Shown here: positions 7,263-16,867 of the stretch, piece by piece | Layout: the number at the start of each line of letters is the position of its first letter | How positions within the stretch are numbered: position 1 is the first letter of the stretch | Assembly (NCBI GenBank): GCA_947466075.1 | Contig: CANIBP010000039.1 | Coordinates: 1-62,246 of the forward strand | Source of the DNA: Verrucomicrobiaceae bacterium | GTDB lineage: Bacteria; Verrucomicrobiota; Verrucomicrobiia; Verrucomicrobiales; Verrucomicrobiaceae | Length of the DNA stretch: 62,246 bases | Direction: 5' to 3' | The notes under the pieces: generated by a model | What the model saw: only the letters and a program-made list of their open reading frames with translations | Told to the model about the DNA's origin: nothing | Databases searched by the model: none | Position numbers and translations under genes: made by a program

Positions 7263-10200
7263 ATGAAAATCATGAGCGTCATTCGATGCCTCGCCGCTTT
7301 GCTTTTGCAGGTCTCAGCCCTCAACGCTCAGACCATTCCCTTAAACAATGCCAACACTGCGGAGGCTGAGTTCCGTGTCGGCACCACCGGAAAGATCGCA
7401 GTGATGTTCACGTTTGCCGATGGCAAGTCGCAGACGCAGCTCGGCACGGTAAAGGCGGATGCGCTGAAGCGCACCGTGGAGAAAGACGGCAAGAAGACGC
7501 CCGAGACCTTGCCGATGGCGGATGGATGGATCGAGTTCACGGGCGCGGGCTTGCGGTTTGAGTATCACAGCCGGCCACATCTCTTGCGCTATACGGAGGC
7601 GCAGCAAGCGGATCTGGCGAAGACTTGGGAGTCGCTGACTCCGGCATCGCAGTGCTGGGTGCCGATGGAGGTGCGTGGGGATTCAGCAGGCGCGGAGTTG
7701 TGGATAGATGGGCGCTACAGTGGGCGCGTGGTGAGTGAAGCACGACTCACGGAGGTGAGTTTCAAATTGGAGCCGGGTAGCGAGGTGCGCAGCGAGCGGA
7801 CGTTCACGCGCGCGGAAAGTGGCACGTTTCTGCCGCTGGATGTGCGGCGCATCGCGCGACCTGGAGTGATGCAGGATGCAACGCTGTCTTTGAAGCCGGG
7901 GCCGCAGCAGATCGAAGCGGTGCCGATGATGGTGGTGGATGGCGCAGGCAATGCCGATGTCGGCGAGGCGAAGATGATGCAGGGGCCGCGGTTCCTGGAG
8001 ACGAATGAGTTCACCTCGCGCACGTCGCTGGATGGTATGAAGGAGTCGCTGCACTTCTCCGTGCCGCAGGCGTTTTATCATCGTGCGTGGGTGCTGTGTG
8101 CGGTGGAGCCGGATGCGAAGAAGGATGCGGTGCTGACCACGCGCCTGACGCGTTTTGCCATCTCAGGGCGCGGCGGCGCGATAGCGGATACGACGCTCAC
8201 CTTGCCACGCGGCGATGAAAAACCCGGCGCTGGCATCGAGCAAGTGGGCAGCGTTGAATACGTGAGCGCTGACAAGAAGAGGACCACGGTGCCGCTCTAT
8301 CTTGTGCGCGTGGATTTGAAGACGGGCGATATCCTCGATCTGCTCTCGGATACGAAGGATCAATACGCCGCGATGAAGATCGGGCCGTATCTCGACTTCG
8401 AGTTCCTCGGCAAAATGGGCGGGCTGGAGGTGCAGATGGATCGGCGCCACATGCCGCTGGCAACATCGACCAGCGCAGTGCATGTCTTTGGTGCGACCTT
8501 GGAGAAATCACCGATCGAACTGCGACTGAAGCAGTCGCAACCCGGCAATATCTTCCACAACGACGAAGTGCCGGAGACCACCGTCAGTCTGCGTGCCGTG
8601 CAGCCGGTGAAGTGCGTGGTGCGCTGGGAAATCAGCGACGTGAATGGCAGGCAACTCGCCACACAGGAGAAGCCTGTGTCACTGGAGGCAGCAGGCGCGG
8701 AGACTGACGTCACGCTGCCTTTGGCGATGCCGCAGCCCGGCTGGTATGGATTGCGAATCAGCGTGAATGATGAACACGGGGCAACGTTGATGAGGCACGA
8801 GGCTGCGTTTGCTCTGTTAGGCAAAGACACGCGTGCGGCAGGCTATGAATCGCCTTTCGGCACTTGGTGGTTCAATGGCGTGCATTATTCGACGAAGGAT
8901 GCCGCCATCGCGGGGCAGATGCTGCACAAGGCAGGGATGCGGCGCACGACCTTTTTCTGGACGAAGGACTCCGAGCCGGAACTCGCGCCGTGGAAGGTCT
9001 CGCTGAATCAGATCAAATGGCCGTTTCGGCTTGCCGACCTTCAGGACTGGCCCGCCGCGGAGGCGCGTGCCGAAAAGAGCATCACCGAGATGCTACAGCG
9101 CTTCCCGCATTGTCAGTTCGTCGATTTGTTTCACGAGAGCTACGATCCAGGTGCGTATCCGCCGGAACTGTATGATGTGAAATATGAGCCGAAGGATGCA
9201 GCGCTCTCAAAGCGCGAGGATGAACTCTACGAACTCGGTCTGCGCGGTGCGAAGTTCTTCCGCGCAAAGTTTCCGCAGCTTAAAATCATCGCAGGAAACT
9301 CCGGCGGATCGATCGGCATGATCGCCGTGATGCTGCGGCGTGGTTTTCCGCGTGAGTTGATCGACTACCTCGGCAGCGAAACTACCGGGCAAAGCTTTGC
9401 GCCGGAAAAACTAAGCCCACACACCAGCGGCGGCATCTGGCTCATGGGTGAGACGGCACGGAAGTTTGGCTACGACCTTCCGCTGACCGGTTGCTTCGAG
9501 TTCACCTCGCGAGCCGAGCGCGATCTTGGCTCGCAACGTCACGCCGAGTGGTATGCGCGGGACATGCTGATCGGACTCGCGCATCGTTTCCCCACGATCT
9601 CTGCTGCCGGGATCGAGGACGTGGGCAATTCCTATTACGATGCGCTGTGGGGCGGCAGCGGCTTGTGCCAACGCCATCCTTTGCATTACCCGAAGCCCGC
9701 CTATGCCGCCCTGGCAACGCTCACCAAGGTGCTGGACAGTGTGAGGCTCGCACGCCAACTCGACACCGGTTCATCGAGCGCTCACGCGCTGGAGTTTAAG
9801 CGCGGCGATCAATATGTGTATGCGCTTTGGACCACGCGTGGCGATTGCGAGATGCAGATCGATCTGCCCGCTGATACCACACTCACGCTGACGGATTTCT
9901 ATGGTGTGCAACGTCAGCAAGCATCGAAGGACAAGCGTCTCAAGATCACAGCCTCAAGCGCGGTGAGTTACTTCACCAGTTCTGTCTCCGTTAAGAGCAT
10001 CACCGCAGGCGCACGACATTTCTTGCCGCCACCAACAGGCACCAAAGTCGTCGCGACGATGAACAACTCAGCTGACTGGTCGCTGGTGAACGACGACGCC
10101 TTGAAGAGCGAGTTGTGGCGTCCGGGCACTTTCACCCTCACTCAGCAGAACGATGCCGAGCAAGGCCCCTGCATCGAAGTCGCCCTGCAAAAGACGAGCG

Positions 10201-10649
10201 AACTGCCTGCCGTAGTCGGTGAATACACCGCACTGAAATTGAAGACGCCAGCGCCCATTCCCGGCAAGCCACACAGCATCGGCGTCTGGGTAAGGGGCGA
10301 CAGTAGTTGGGGCCGCATCCTGTGGGAGATCGAAGACGCGAAGGGTGAACGCTTCTGCTCGAACGGCGGCTACGATGGCGGCGATTGGGGCAACTACAGC
10401 GCCCTCGACTTTGACGGCTGGCGCTTCATGAGCTTTCCACTCACCGACGACTCGCCGCTGAAACACGTCGAGCCCGGAGGCGGCTTCAAACAGTGGAAAG
10501 GCAGCACCGATGGCCGACTCGACTATCCTTTGAAGCTCACAGGCATCTATATCATCACTCACCGCCAATCCTTGAGCCTCACCAAGATGGTGCCGGTGCG
10601 CGCGCCGTTGCGGTTCAAAAACGTGAGTGTGTTTGGTCAGACATTGTGA
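7263..10649 (+). CDS. Large secreted glycoside-hydrolase-like protein
   Basis: The product has 1128 residues and a signal peptide (MKIMSVIRCLAALLLQVSA, cut after NAQ). Residues 20 to about 520 look like beta-sandwich domains. From about residue 533 (GTWWFNGVHYSTKD) to about 850 the sequence resembles a TIM-barrel of clan GH-A type: DLFHESYDPG near residue 621 and CFEFTSRAE near 743 supply glutamates that could act as acid/base and nucleophile. The last 190 residues (GVWVRGDSSWGRILWEIED) look like a carbohydrate-binding module. No specific GH family is recognised, so the substrate is unknown. Neighbours (sialidase, DUF4838, lyase-like protein) point to a complex glycan. Confidence 0.72.
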   Translation: MKIMSVIRCLAALLLQVSALNAQTIPLNNANTAEAEFRVGTTGKIAVMFTFADGKSQTQLGTVKADALKRTVEKDGKKTPETLPMADGWIEFTGAGLRFEYHSRPHLLRYTEAQQADLAKTWESLTPASQCWVPMEVRGDSAGAELWIDGRYSGRVVSEARLTEVSFKLEPGSEVRSERTFTRAESGTFLPLDVRRIARPGVMQDATLSLKPGPQQIEAVPMMVVDGAGNADVGEAKMMQGPRFLETNEFTSRTSLDGMKESLHFSVPQAFYHRAWVLCAVEPDAKKDAVLTTRLTRFAISGRGGAIADTTLTLPRGDEKPGAGIEQVGSVEYVSADKKRTTVPLYLVRVDLKTGDILDLLSDTKDQYAAMKIGPYLDFEFLGKMGGLEVQMDRRHMPLATSTSAVHVFGATLEKSPIELRLKQSQPGNIFHNDEVPETTVSLRAVQPVKCVVRWEISDVNGRQLATQEKPVSLEAAGAETDVTLPLAMPQPGWYGLRISVNDEHGATLMRHEAAFALLGKDTRAAGYESPFGTWWFNGVHYSTKDAAIAGQMLHKAGMRRTTFFWTKDSEPELAPWKVSLNQIKWPFRLADLQDWPAAEARAEKSITEMLQRFPHCQFVDLFHESYDPGAYPPELYDVKYEPKDAALSKREDELYELGLRGAKFFRAKFPQLKIIAGNSGGSIGMIAVMLRRGFPRELIDYLGSETTGQSFAPEKLSPHTSGGIWLMGETARKFGYDLPLTGCFEFTSRAERDLGSQRHAEWYARDMLIGLAHRFPTISAAGIEDVGNSYYDALWGGSGLCQRHPLHYPKPAYAALATLTKVLDSVRLARQLDTGSSSAHALEFKRGDQYVYALWTTRGDCEMQIDLPADTTLTLTDFYGVQRQQASKDKRLKITASSAVSYFTSSVSVKSITAGARHFLPPPTGTKVVATMNNSADWSLVNDDALKSELWRPGTFTLTQQNDAEQGPCIEVALQKTSELPAVVGEYTALKLKTPAPIPGKPHSIGVWVRGDSSWGRILWEIEDAKGERFCSNGGYDGGDWGNYSALDFDGWRFMSFPLTDDSPLKHVEPGGGFKQWKGSTDGRLDYPLKLTGIYIITHRQSLSLTKMVPVRAPLRFKNVSVFGQTL

Positions 10650-10653
10650 GCGC

Positions 10654-10686
10654 CTGCGTTTTAGAACGAGCGACGCAGATTTTTTG
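10654..10686 (+). terminator. Possible Rho-independent terminator after the large glycoside hydrolase
   Basis: CTGCGT at 10654-10659 pairs with ACGCAG at 10673-10678 around a 13-base loop and is followed by a run of T at 10680-10685. The stem is short, so termination may be weak, but it fits the gap between two large genes. Confidence 0.4.
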
Positions 10687-10721
10687 TCCGTTCTTATCAC
10701 GCCACAGCCAAAACCAACTCC

Positions 10722-13037
10722 ATGAAAACAACACTGCTCTCACTCATTCCCTGTCTCCTTGTATTGGAAAGCCAGGCGCTCGATCTCGTGCGCGATGGCA
10801 AGCCTCTTGCCACCATCGTGAGTGCGCTGCCTCCGATGGAGAAACCGCAGGCGGTAAAAGGCAAGATCGTCAAAAAGAAGCCTGCCGCCGAGGCGGATGA
10901 GGCGCTGGCAGTTCGGACGCTCGTTGAGTGGGTGAAAAAGATCACGGATGTGGAGCTGGCGGTGGCAGACAAAGCTGCAGACGGAGTTCCGGTGATCTAT
11001 ATCGGACAGGCGGCGGTGGCGGCAGGGCTGAAGTTGGATGACATCGTGAGCGCGAGCCATGAAGGCCTGCGCATCGTGGCGGATGAAAAACGCGTGCTCA
11101 TCGGCGGACAAAGTGAAGAGGCGACACTGAAGGCGGTGTGCCGGTTCATGGAGGAGTTGGGCTGCCGTTACCTCATGGATGGGCCGCTGGGCGAGGTTTT
11201 CCCGCGTTCGACGACGCTTGCCGTCAAAGCGATGAACATCACGGAGAAGCCGGGTTTGCAGTGGCGCAATCCGAAAGGGCCGTCATGGACGGCGCGGCTC
11301 TGGAAGGCCTGGAATGGCGCAGGCGGCACGCCGTTCGAGCATTCGCATGCCTGGAGCCATTATGTGAAGCCAGCGGATTTTGCCGAGCATCCCGAGTTCT
11401 TTGCGATGGGGTCGGATGGACAACGCAAGAACAACGGCTGGCTGTGCACCTCGAATCCGGCCATGCGGGAACACTTTGCGGTGAATGTGATCAAGGCCAT
11501 CGAAAATGGCAAAGTGAACCCTTCACTCTCACCCACGGATGGACGCGGGTATTGCCAGTGCGCGACCTGCAAGGCTCAGGATGACCCAAAGGCAGTGGAG
11601 CCATCGAGCGGCACGGTCGCAGTGACGAACCGCTATTTGGATTTCTTTGACTGGATCGGCAAGCGTGTGGCCAGGACACATCCGCAGCCGGTGCTGAGCT
11701 TCTATTGTTATGCGGACTACACGCAACCGCCGACGGTGGCGCGCAAACTGGACTCCAACATGTGCGCCATGATCGCGCCGATCCGCTACTGCCGTTTGCA
11801 TCCGATCGGGCATCCGGGTTGTGCCTCGCGTGAGCAGCAGGTGACGATGACGGAGGGCTGGTCCGCCGTTGCGAGCCGGCTCGGCTACTACAACTACATG
11901 TATAACCTCGCGGACGGAACACAGCCGATGTTCAAGTTCAGCGCGTGTCGGAAGGAGTTCCCGTATCTCGCCGACAAGGGGTTGTCCTACATGACCATCG
12001 AGGTGCTCTCGAACTGGCACATCTACGGTCCGCAGATCTACCTGAGTCTGCGTCTCGCCTATGATCCACACGCGGATGCAGCGGCGATCATGGACGACTA
12101 TTGGCTCAAGTTCTACGGCCCCGAAGCCGCTCCTCACATGAAGGCGTATTGGATGGGCATCGATGCAGCCCAGCAGCAGTTGAAAACACACGCAGGTTGT
12201 TTCTTTGGCCTGGCACAGATCTACACGCCCGACTTTCTCGCCCGGTGTGAGAGCTTGCTGAGCAAAGCGGCGGCTGCTGTGAAGGGTGACGAGGTCTATG
12301 AACAACGTGTGGCTCTGCATCATGAGGGGCTGCGCAGTGCGCGCTCCTACCGCACGATGTGTGAGGCGATGAATCATGGAGATTTCGCCGCTGCCCAGCG
12401 CGAATACGATGCCACCATCGAGCGACTGAAGCCTCTCGTTGCGCAGGACCATGCAAATCGTGAATACGGCACTGCCTATCTTGAGCGCATGCTCAGCGCC
12501 TCCGTGCGTGAGGGGGTTGTCATCACCGCCGCTCCCAATCGCCTGCTCCAAGTGCTGCCAGACCGCTGGCGCTTCAGCTTTGATGACGCTGACACGGGCA
12601 ATGAGCAGGGATTTCATCGCGCTGGTTTCAAAGATGAAGCCTGGGCGCAAGTCGCCACCTACAGCCTGCCGCTCGATGTGCAGGGTTTCGACAAAAACAC
12701 GGTGTTCTGGTATCGCACCACCATCAACGTGCCGGCAAAGTCCAAGAGGCTCGCCTTGTTCTTCACGGAGGTGGATGGGAAGAGCGAAGTCTATGTGAAT
12801 GGCGAAAAAGTGGCCGTTCCCGAGAAGTTCCAGAACGTGAAGAAGCCGGTGGCACCCGGGATGAAAGCCCCGCGTGACGGCATGGCCAAACCACGCGCAC
12901 CCTTTGAACTCGACGTGACCACGAGCTTGAAGGTCGGCCGCAACACCATCGCCGTCCGCGTGGATCACACTCAAATCACCGAACTCTCCCTCGGCGGCAT
13001 CGTGCGCCCGGTGCTGCTGGTGGAGAAGGGGGAGTAG
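10722..13037 (+). CDS. Secreted DUF4838 protein with alpha-glucuronidase-like N-terminus
   Basis: This 771-residue protein has a signal peptide (MKTTLLSLIPCLLVLESQA). Residues 20-150 resemble the N-terminal domain of GH67 alpha-glucuronidases (IYIGQAAVAAG, then GYxxLxDG-like RYLMDGPLGEVFP). The DUF4838 core follows with SLSPTDGRGYCQCATCKAQD near residue 270, a motif shared by the paralogues here, and a later MAYDPHADAAAIMDDYW-like segment. The last 150 residues form a jelly-roll of the type that ends many glycosidases (VFWYRTTINVPAKSKRLAL). DUF4838 proteins are often placed near glycan-degradation genes but their reaction is not established. It is one of five paralogues in the window. Confidence 0.82.
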   Translation: MKTTLLSLIPCLLVLESQALDLVRDGKPLATIVSALPPMEKPQAVKGKIVKKKPAAEADEALAVRTLVEWVKKITDVELAVADKAADGVPVIYIGQAAVAAGLKLDDIVSASHEGLRIVADEKRVLIGGQSEEATLKAVCRFMEELGCRYLMDGPLGEVFPRSTTLAVKAMNITEKPGLQWRNPKGPSWTARLWKAWNGAGGTPFEHSHAWSHYVKPADFAEHPEFFAMGSDGQRKNNGWLCTSNPAMREHFAVNVIKAIENGKVNPSLSPTDGRGYCQCATCKAQDDPKAVEPSSGTVAVTNRYLDFFDWIGKRVARTHPQPVLSFYCYADYTQPPTVARKLDSNMCAMIAPIRYCRLHPIGHPGCASREQQVTMTEGWSAVASRLGYYNYMYNLADGTQPMFKFSACRKEFPYLADKGLSYMTIEVLSNWHIYGPQIYLSLRLAYDPHADAAAIMDDYWLKFYGPEAAPHMKAYWMGIDAAQQQLKTHAGCFFGLAQIYTPDFLARCESLLSKAAAAVKGDEVYEQRVALHHEGLRSARSYRTMCEAMNHGDFAAAQREYDATIERLKPLVAQDHANREYGTAYLERMLSASVREGVVITAAPNRLLQVLPDRWRFSFDDADTGNEQGFHRAGFKDEAWAQVATYSLPLDVQGFDKNTVFWYRTTINVPAKSKRLALFFTEVDGKSEVYVNGEKVAVPEKFQNVKKPVAPGMKAPRDGMAKPRAPFELDVTTSLKVGRNTIAVRVDHTQITELSLGGIVRPVLLVEKGE

Positions 13038-13067
13038 TATTTTGCAAAGCCATTCATTCACGCGCAC

Positions 13068-15767
13068 ATGAAACACATCGGACTCATCCTCTCCATCTTC
13101 AGCGGCATGTCCCTGCTCGCGCAGGAGCAAATCGACAAAGCGGACGCACGCGGCAAAGGCTCCACTGCCGTCGAACGGCTGCACTTCCGCGTTCGAGCCA
13201 CCAAAGCGATCACGGAGCAGAGCACAGTGCGCATCAACTGGCGCTGCGGCGGCGAAGGGCTCGGTGGGAGCGTGATCAAAGGTGAATGCGTGACCGATGA
13301 CAAACAGCCACAAATTCCCCTCGGTGTCTGGTCATCATGGATGGCGCTCAAGGATGTGGTGGGCAGCGGGCGCGGCTGGAGTTTTCCGAGTGTGGTGGTG
13401 ACGAGCGAACCAGTCATCAAGGGCAAGTCATCGAGGCCCGGCGTGACGTTGAGCGACATCGCGGTGGACTTCGAATTCGCGGAGAATGGCAAGGTGTTCA
13501 AGCAGTTCAGCGAAATCGCGCCGAATGGATCCACGGTGGGGTTTGTCTTCCCGGGCAGCGGACTGGCGGATCAAGTGACGCCGGAGTTTGCCGATCAGCT
13601 CAATGGCATCAGCACGCATGCGCGACTGCGGCGCGAGCGCCTTGAGAAGGCATTCCCCGAAGCCGCACCCATGCCGAAACTCTTTGGCATCATTGGGCAC
13701 ATCGGCGGCTATGGCGAAGGACCGCCCGGTTTGCGCGGCAGCCATGGCTTTGGTGTGCGCCACTGCAATCCCGCCGTGCTAGCCGATGAGTTTCGCACCC
13801 TGCGCAAGCTGGGAGTCAATGGAATGGTGGACCGCATCGGGTTTGCGGATGCCGCTGGTGTCGGCGCTGATTTCCGCCACACGTTTTGGGGTGGCCCGGG
13901 CTCGGGCGAGCCGATGGCGTTCTTTGCCAAGCCCGGTAAATCCGCCGAGATGCCGGATGGTTGCCCGTATGATCCGGCGCTGAAGCCCTATGTCATGGAG
14001 CGCGTCGAGAAGGCGATCGAAGAACATCGTGCCGTGGGTGCAAAGCAGTCCTGGGCGCTCTGGGACGATGAAATGGGCGTCTATGCCAAGGATCACATCG
14101 CCACCTGCGAGCGTTGTGCCGCCGTCTTCCGTGATTACCTCCGCGCACAAAAGGTGACGCTGCAAGATCTCGGCAAGACATCGTGGCAAGAAGTGAAGCC
14201 GTATCCGCTGTGGGTGCCGAAGCCCATCGCGGTCAAAGGCGTCAAGCCAGCGCCAACCACCGGCCTCGCGCCCGCGCCGGACAACGCGGCGGATTCGTTG
14301 CGCTACTACTACACCTATCGCCTCATGACCCATGCCACGGGGCAGGTGTTTCCAGAGGCCGCAAAGAAGTTTAGCGAGGCCGGCATCAAGCTCTACGCCA
14401 TGCAAGGCCCGACACCGAGCTGGCAGGGAGCCAGCCTCGACTGGAATGAGTTCTACGACCTCAAACCGAACACTGCTTTCGTTTTCGAGACCTCCAATCG
14501 CGATGCACGAACCTGGCAGTGGGAATCCTATCTCGCCGACATCGGGCGCGGCATCGCCACGCGTCACGACATGGTGCAAGGCTGCCTCGTGAAGCCCCAT
14601 CGCGGTGCGCCAGCGCAGCGCATGTTGAGCGTGATCGCACGCGGCACACGGGCCTTCGAATGGTATACCTACGGTCCCGATTACTCCAAAGGAGACAGCT
14701 TCTCACAGTCGCCCGAGTTGCTGGAGCAAGTCGCGCAGGCCGCCCGTTTTCTGGGCAAAACCGAGTCCTATCTCTATGCAGCAAAGTTTGCCAGCCGTCC
14801 CGAGGTCGCCTTTGTCACGCCGCGCTCATCGGAGATCTGGAGCCGCGTAACGGATCTCAGCCTCACCACCTTTGAGAACGCCAAGTGGGTCTATCTCGCG
14901 CTGATGCACGCGCATGTGCCGGTCGAAGTGCTCAGCGAGCAGCAACTCGCCGAAGGCAAGCTCGACCACTACAAAGTCATCTACATCCCTGGCGCTCATT
15001 TGCGCCGCGATTCTGCCAGCGCCGTGCGCGCATGGGTGCGCGCGGGTGGCATTGTGTGGACCGATGCCAGCGGCCTCTCGCGCGATGAAGCCAACCAGCC
15101 CGCCACCGCGATGAATGAGATGCTCGGCCTCGCGAACCGCCAACTCGAGAGCTGGGGCACCTGCGAGGCCTACCATGCCGCCGAACTCAAAGCGTTGACC
15201 GAAAAGAATGCGCCCGTGGGCGCCGAGTTCCTCTGGGAGAAATCAAAACTGCACGCCAGCATCGGACGCGAATCATTGGAGCCGAAGACCGCAGAAATCC
15301 TTGCCACGTTTGCTGATGGCAAGCCCGCCGTGACACGCAATCGCTACGGCAAAGGCCAAGCCATCGTGGCCGGGATCTGGAGCGGTCTGAGCTACTCCGC
15401 CAAAGTGCGCCGCAGCGACTTCGACATGCGCGCCGACTTCGATCCCGCACTCTGCGCCCTCATCGCCAACCCAGCCATCGAGCGACAAGCCTATCGACCC
15501 GCCATTCCCAGTGATCCCCTCGTCGAATCGGTTTCACTCAGCAAGGAAGACCGGCGCTCCATCGCCCTCATCAACTGGGCCTACACCAAAGCGAAAGGCG
15601 ACCTCACCAAAGGCACCCTCCAACCCGTGCAACACCTGCAGGTTAAACTTCCCGGTTTCAGCGATGCCAAATCCGTTCGCTCCATCAACCACGGTCCCCT
15701 CAAACTCACCAATGGCGCTGTCACCGTGCCCTCACTCAACGACATCGATTTGTTGATCGTTGAATGA
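13068..15767 (+). CDS. Secreted beta-galactosidase-like (GH42-type) protein
   Basis: The 899-residue product begins with a signal peptide (MKHIGLILSIFSGMSLLA). Residues 200-560 look like a TIM barrel: LRKLGVNGMVDRIGFADAAG is a strand-helix unit, WALWDDEMGVYAKDH near residue 330 offers acidic residues at a possible active site, and TCERCAAVFRDYL carries a CxxC. Residues about 600-760 resemble the trimerisation (glutamine-amidotransferase-like) domain of GH42: VEVLSEQQLAEGKLDHYKVI and VRAWVRAGGIVWTDASG. The gene lies 30 bases after the DUF4838 gene and is likely in its operon. Assignment to GH42 proper is an inference from domain order, not from a recognised signature. Confidence 0.65.
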   Translation: MKHIGLILSIFSGMSLLAQEQIDKADARGKGSTAVERLHFRVRATKAITEQSTVRINWRCGGEGLGGSVIKGECVTDDKQPQIPLGVWSSWMALKDVVGSGRGWSFPSVVVTSEPVIKGKSSRPGVTLSDIAVDFEFAENGKVFKQFSEIAPNGSTVGFVFPGSGLADQVTPEFADQLNGISTHARLRRERLEKAFPEAAPMPKLFGIIGHIGGYGEGPPGLRGSHGFGVRHCNPAVLADEFRTLRKLGVNGMVDRIGFADAAGVGADFRHTFWGGPGSGEPMAFFAKPGKSAEMPDGCPYDPALKPYVMERVEKAIEEHRAVGAKQSWALWDDEMGVYAKDHIATCERCAAVFRDYLRAQKVTLQDLGKTSWQEVKPYPLWVPKPIAVKGVKPAPTTGLAPAPDNAADSLRYYYTYRLMTHATGQVFPEAAKKFSEAGIKLYAMQGPTPSWQGASLDWNEFYDLKPNTAFVFETSNRDARTWQWESYLADIGRGIATRHDMVQGCLVKPHRGAPAQRMLSVIARGTRAFEWYTYGPDYSKGDSFSQSPELLEQVAQAARFLGKTESYLYAAKFASRPEVAFVTPRSSEIWSRVTDLSLTTFENAKWVYLALMHAHVPVEVLSEQQLAEGKLDHYKVIYIPGAHLRRDSASAVRAWVRAGGIVWTDASGLSRDEANQPATAMNEMLGLANRQLESWGTCEAYHAAELKALTEKNAPVGAEFLWEKSKLHASIGRESLEPKTAEILATFADGKPAVTRNRYGKGQAIVAGIWSGLSYSAKVRRSDFDMRADFDPALCALIANPAIERQAYRPAIPSDPLVESVSLSKEDRRSIALINWAYTKAKGDLTKGTLQPVQHLQVKLPGFSDAKSVRSINHGPLKLTNGAVTVPSLNDIDLLIVE

Positions 15768-15820
15768 GGGAAGTTTTGCCACGAATTCCCCAAGAACTTC
15801 CCATTTAAACCCTGCTCCAA

Positions 15821-16867
15821 ATGAATCGCATTTTTCCCGGGCTGCCCTTGTTTTGTATCGCTGCTTTTGCCCAGGCCCAGCCGACCCTGCCTCCAACGAT
15901 GGGCACGGTCTCGATTCCGGCACAGGAATGGCCGCTGAAGCCGGGGCCGCGTGAGATCACGGTCTATGTGCGCTATCCGGGTGCGGGGGCGAAGATCGAG
16001 GGTGTGAGGCCGAGCACGGGGATCATGCTTTCGCTGCACAACTGGGGTGGCACGGCCTCTGGCGGTTCGGCGGATCCCGGCGTCTTGTCGAACACCTACA
16101 ACGTGGTGGCCATTGGCGTCGATTATCTGCAAAGTGGTGCTCAGGCCTCGATCAAGGACCCGGAGCCGTATGATTTCGGCTGGCTCCAGGCGCTCGATGC
16201 CCTGCGAGCGCTTCATTTCGTGATGAGTGATCTTCAGCAGCGTGGGATCAAATACGATAGCACGCGCATCTTCACCACGGGCGGCAGTGGCGGCGGCAAT
16301 GTGAGCCTCATGGCGAACAAGCTCGCACCGCGCACCTTCACCGCCGTGATCGACATGTGCGGCATGAAAAAGCTCACGGATGACATCGCTTTCAACCTAC
16401 CCGGTGGCAGCGGGCTAAATGCCCGCTACGTGCGAGATCCGCAGCATCCGTTCTATTTGTCGCCCGACCGGCAGGAACTGCACGACCTCGGCAATCCCGT
16501 GCATCTCGCGGTGATGAAGCAACTTGGCTGTTCAGCAAAGATTTTCACAGTACATGGAGTTGATGATCAAACCGATGGCCTAGTGGATCAATACGCCGCA
16601 AATTTGAGCGCCAGTGGCCTCGACTTCACTTATGTGCGTGTGACGAAGGACCTCGTGGACGGCAAAGTCTTCACCACAACTGGCCATGCGCTTGGCAACC
16701 GCACAGCCATCGTGAGCCAAGTCGCGGGCGAGCATCTCAAGAGCCTGCATCGCGCTGGCCCGACCGATTTCGAGCGAAAGGAAGACATCCGCTATCCGAC
16801 TCGAAGTGGCACTTGGGTCATCAGTTATGCGAAAGGCTGGCCTGAGGGACGTTTTGAGAAGCAATGA
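15821..16867 (+). CDS. Secreted DUF2920-like / alpha-beta hydrolase
   Basis: The 348-residue product has a short signal peptide (MNRIFPGLPLFCIAAFAQA). It shows an alpha/beta-hydrolase pattern: SLHNWGG near residue 70 as oxyanion region, GGSGGGN with S156 as nucleophile, HGVDDQTDG near residue 246 supplying an acid, and a C-terminal GHALGN histidine. The style matches DUF2920, a family related to prolyl oligopeptidases and esterases that in other bacteria is linked to glycan or motility-accessory genes. The stop overlaps the next ATG by four bases (ATGA), so it is translated together with the sialidase. A deacetylase or de-esterifying role on sialylated glycan is plausible but unproven. Confidence 0.68.
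   Translation: MNRIFPGLPLFCIAAFAQAQPTLPPTMGTVSIPAQEWPLKPGPREITVYVRYPGAGAKIEGVRPSTGIMLSLHNWGGTASGGSADPGVLSNTYNVVAIGVDYLQSGAQASIKDPEPYDFGWLQALDALRALHFVMSDLQQRGIKYDSTRIFTTGGSGGGNVSLMANKLAPRTFTAVIDMCGMKKLTDDIAFNLPGGSGLNARYVRDPQHPFYLSPDRQELHDLGNPVHLAVMKQLGCSAKIFTVHGVDDQTDGLVDQYAANLSASGLDFTYVRVTKDLVDGKVFTTTGHALGNRTAIVSQVAGEHLKSLHRAGPTDFERKEDIRYPTRSGTWVISYAKGWPEGRFEKQ

Noticed and set aside
11529..13313. A 594-codon open frame on the minus strand across the end of the 10722 gene and the start of the 13068 gene
   Set aside because: It crosses two well-supported genes on the other strand and has no recognisable motif; typical of high-GC antisense frames.
15768..15810. Hairpin GGGAAGTT...AACTTCCC after the GH42-like gene as a terminator
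   Set aside because: The loop is long (about 19 bases) and there is no T run directly after the stem.
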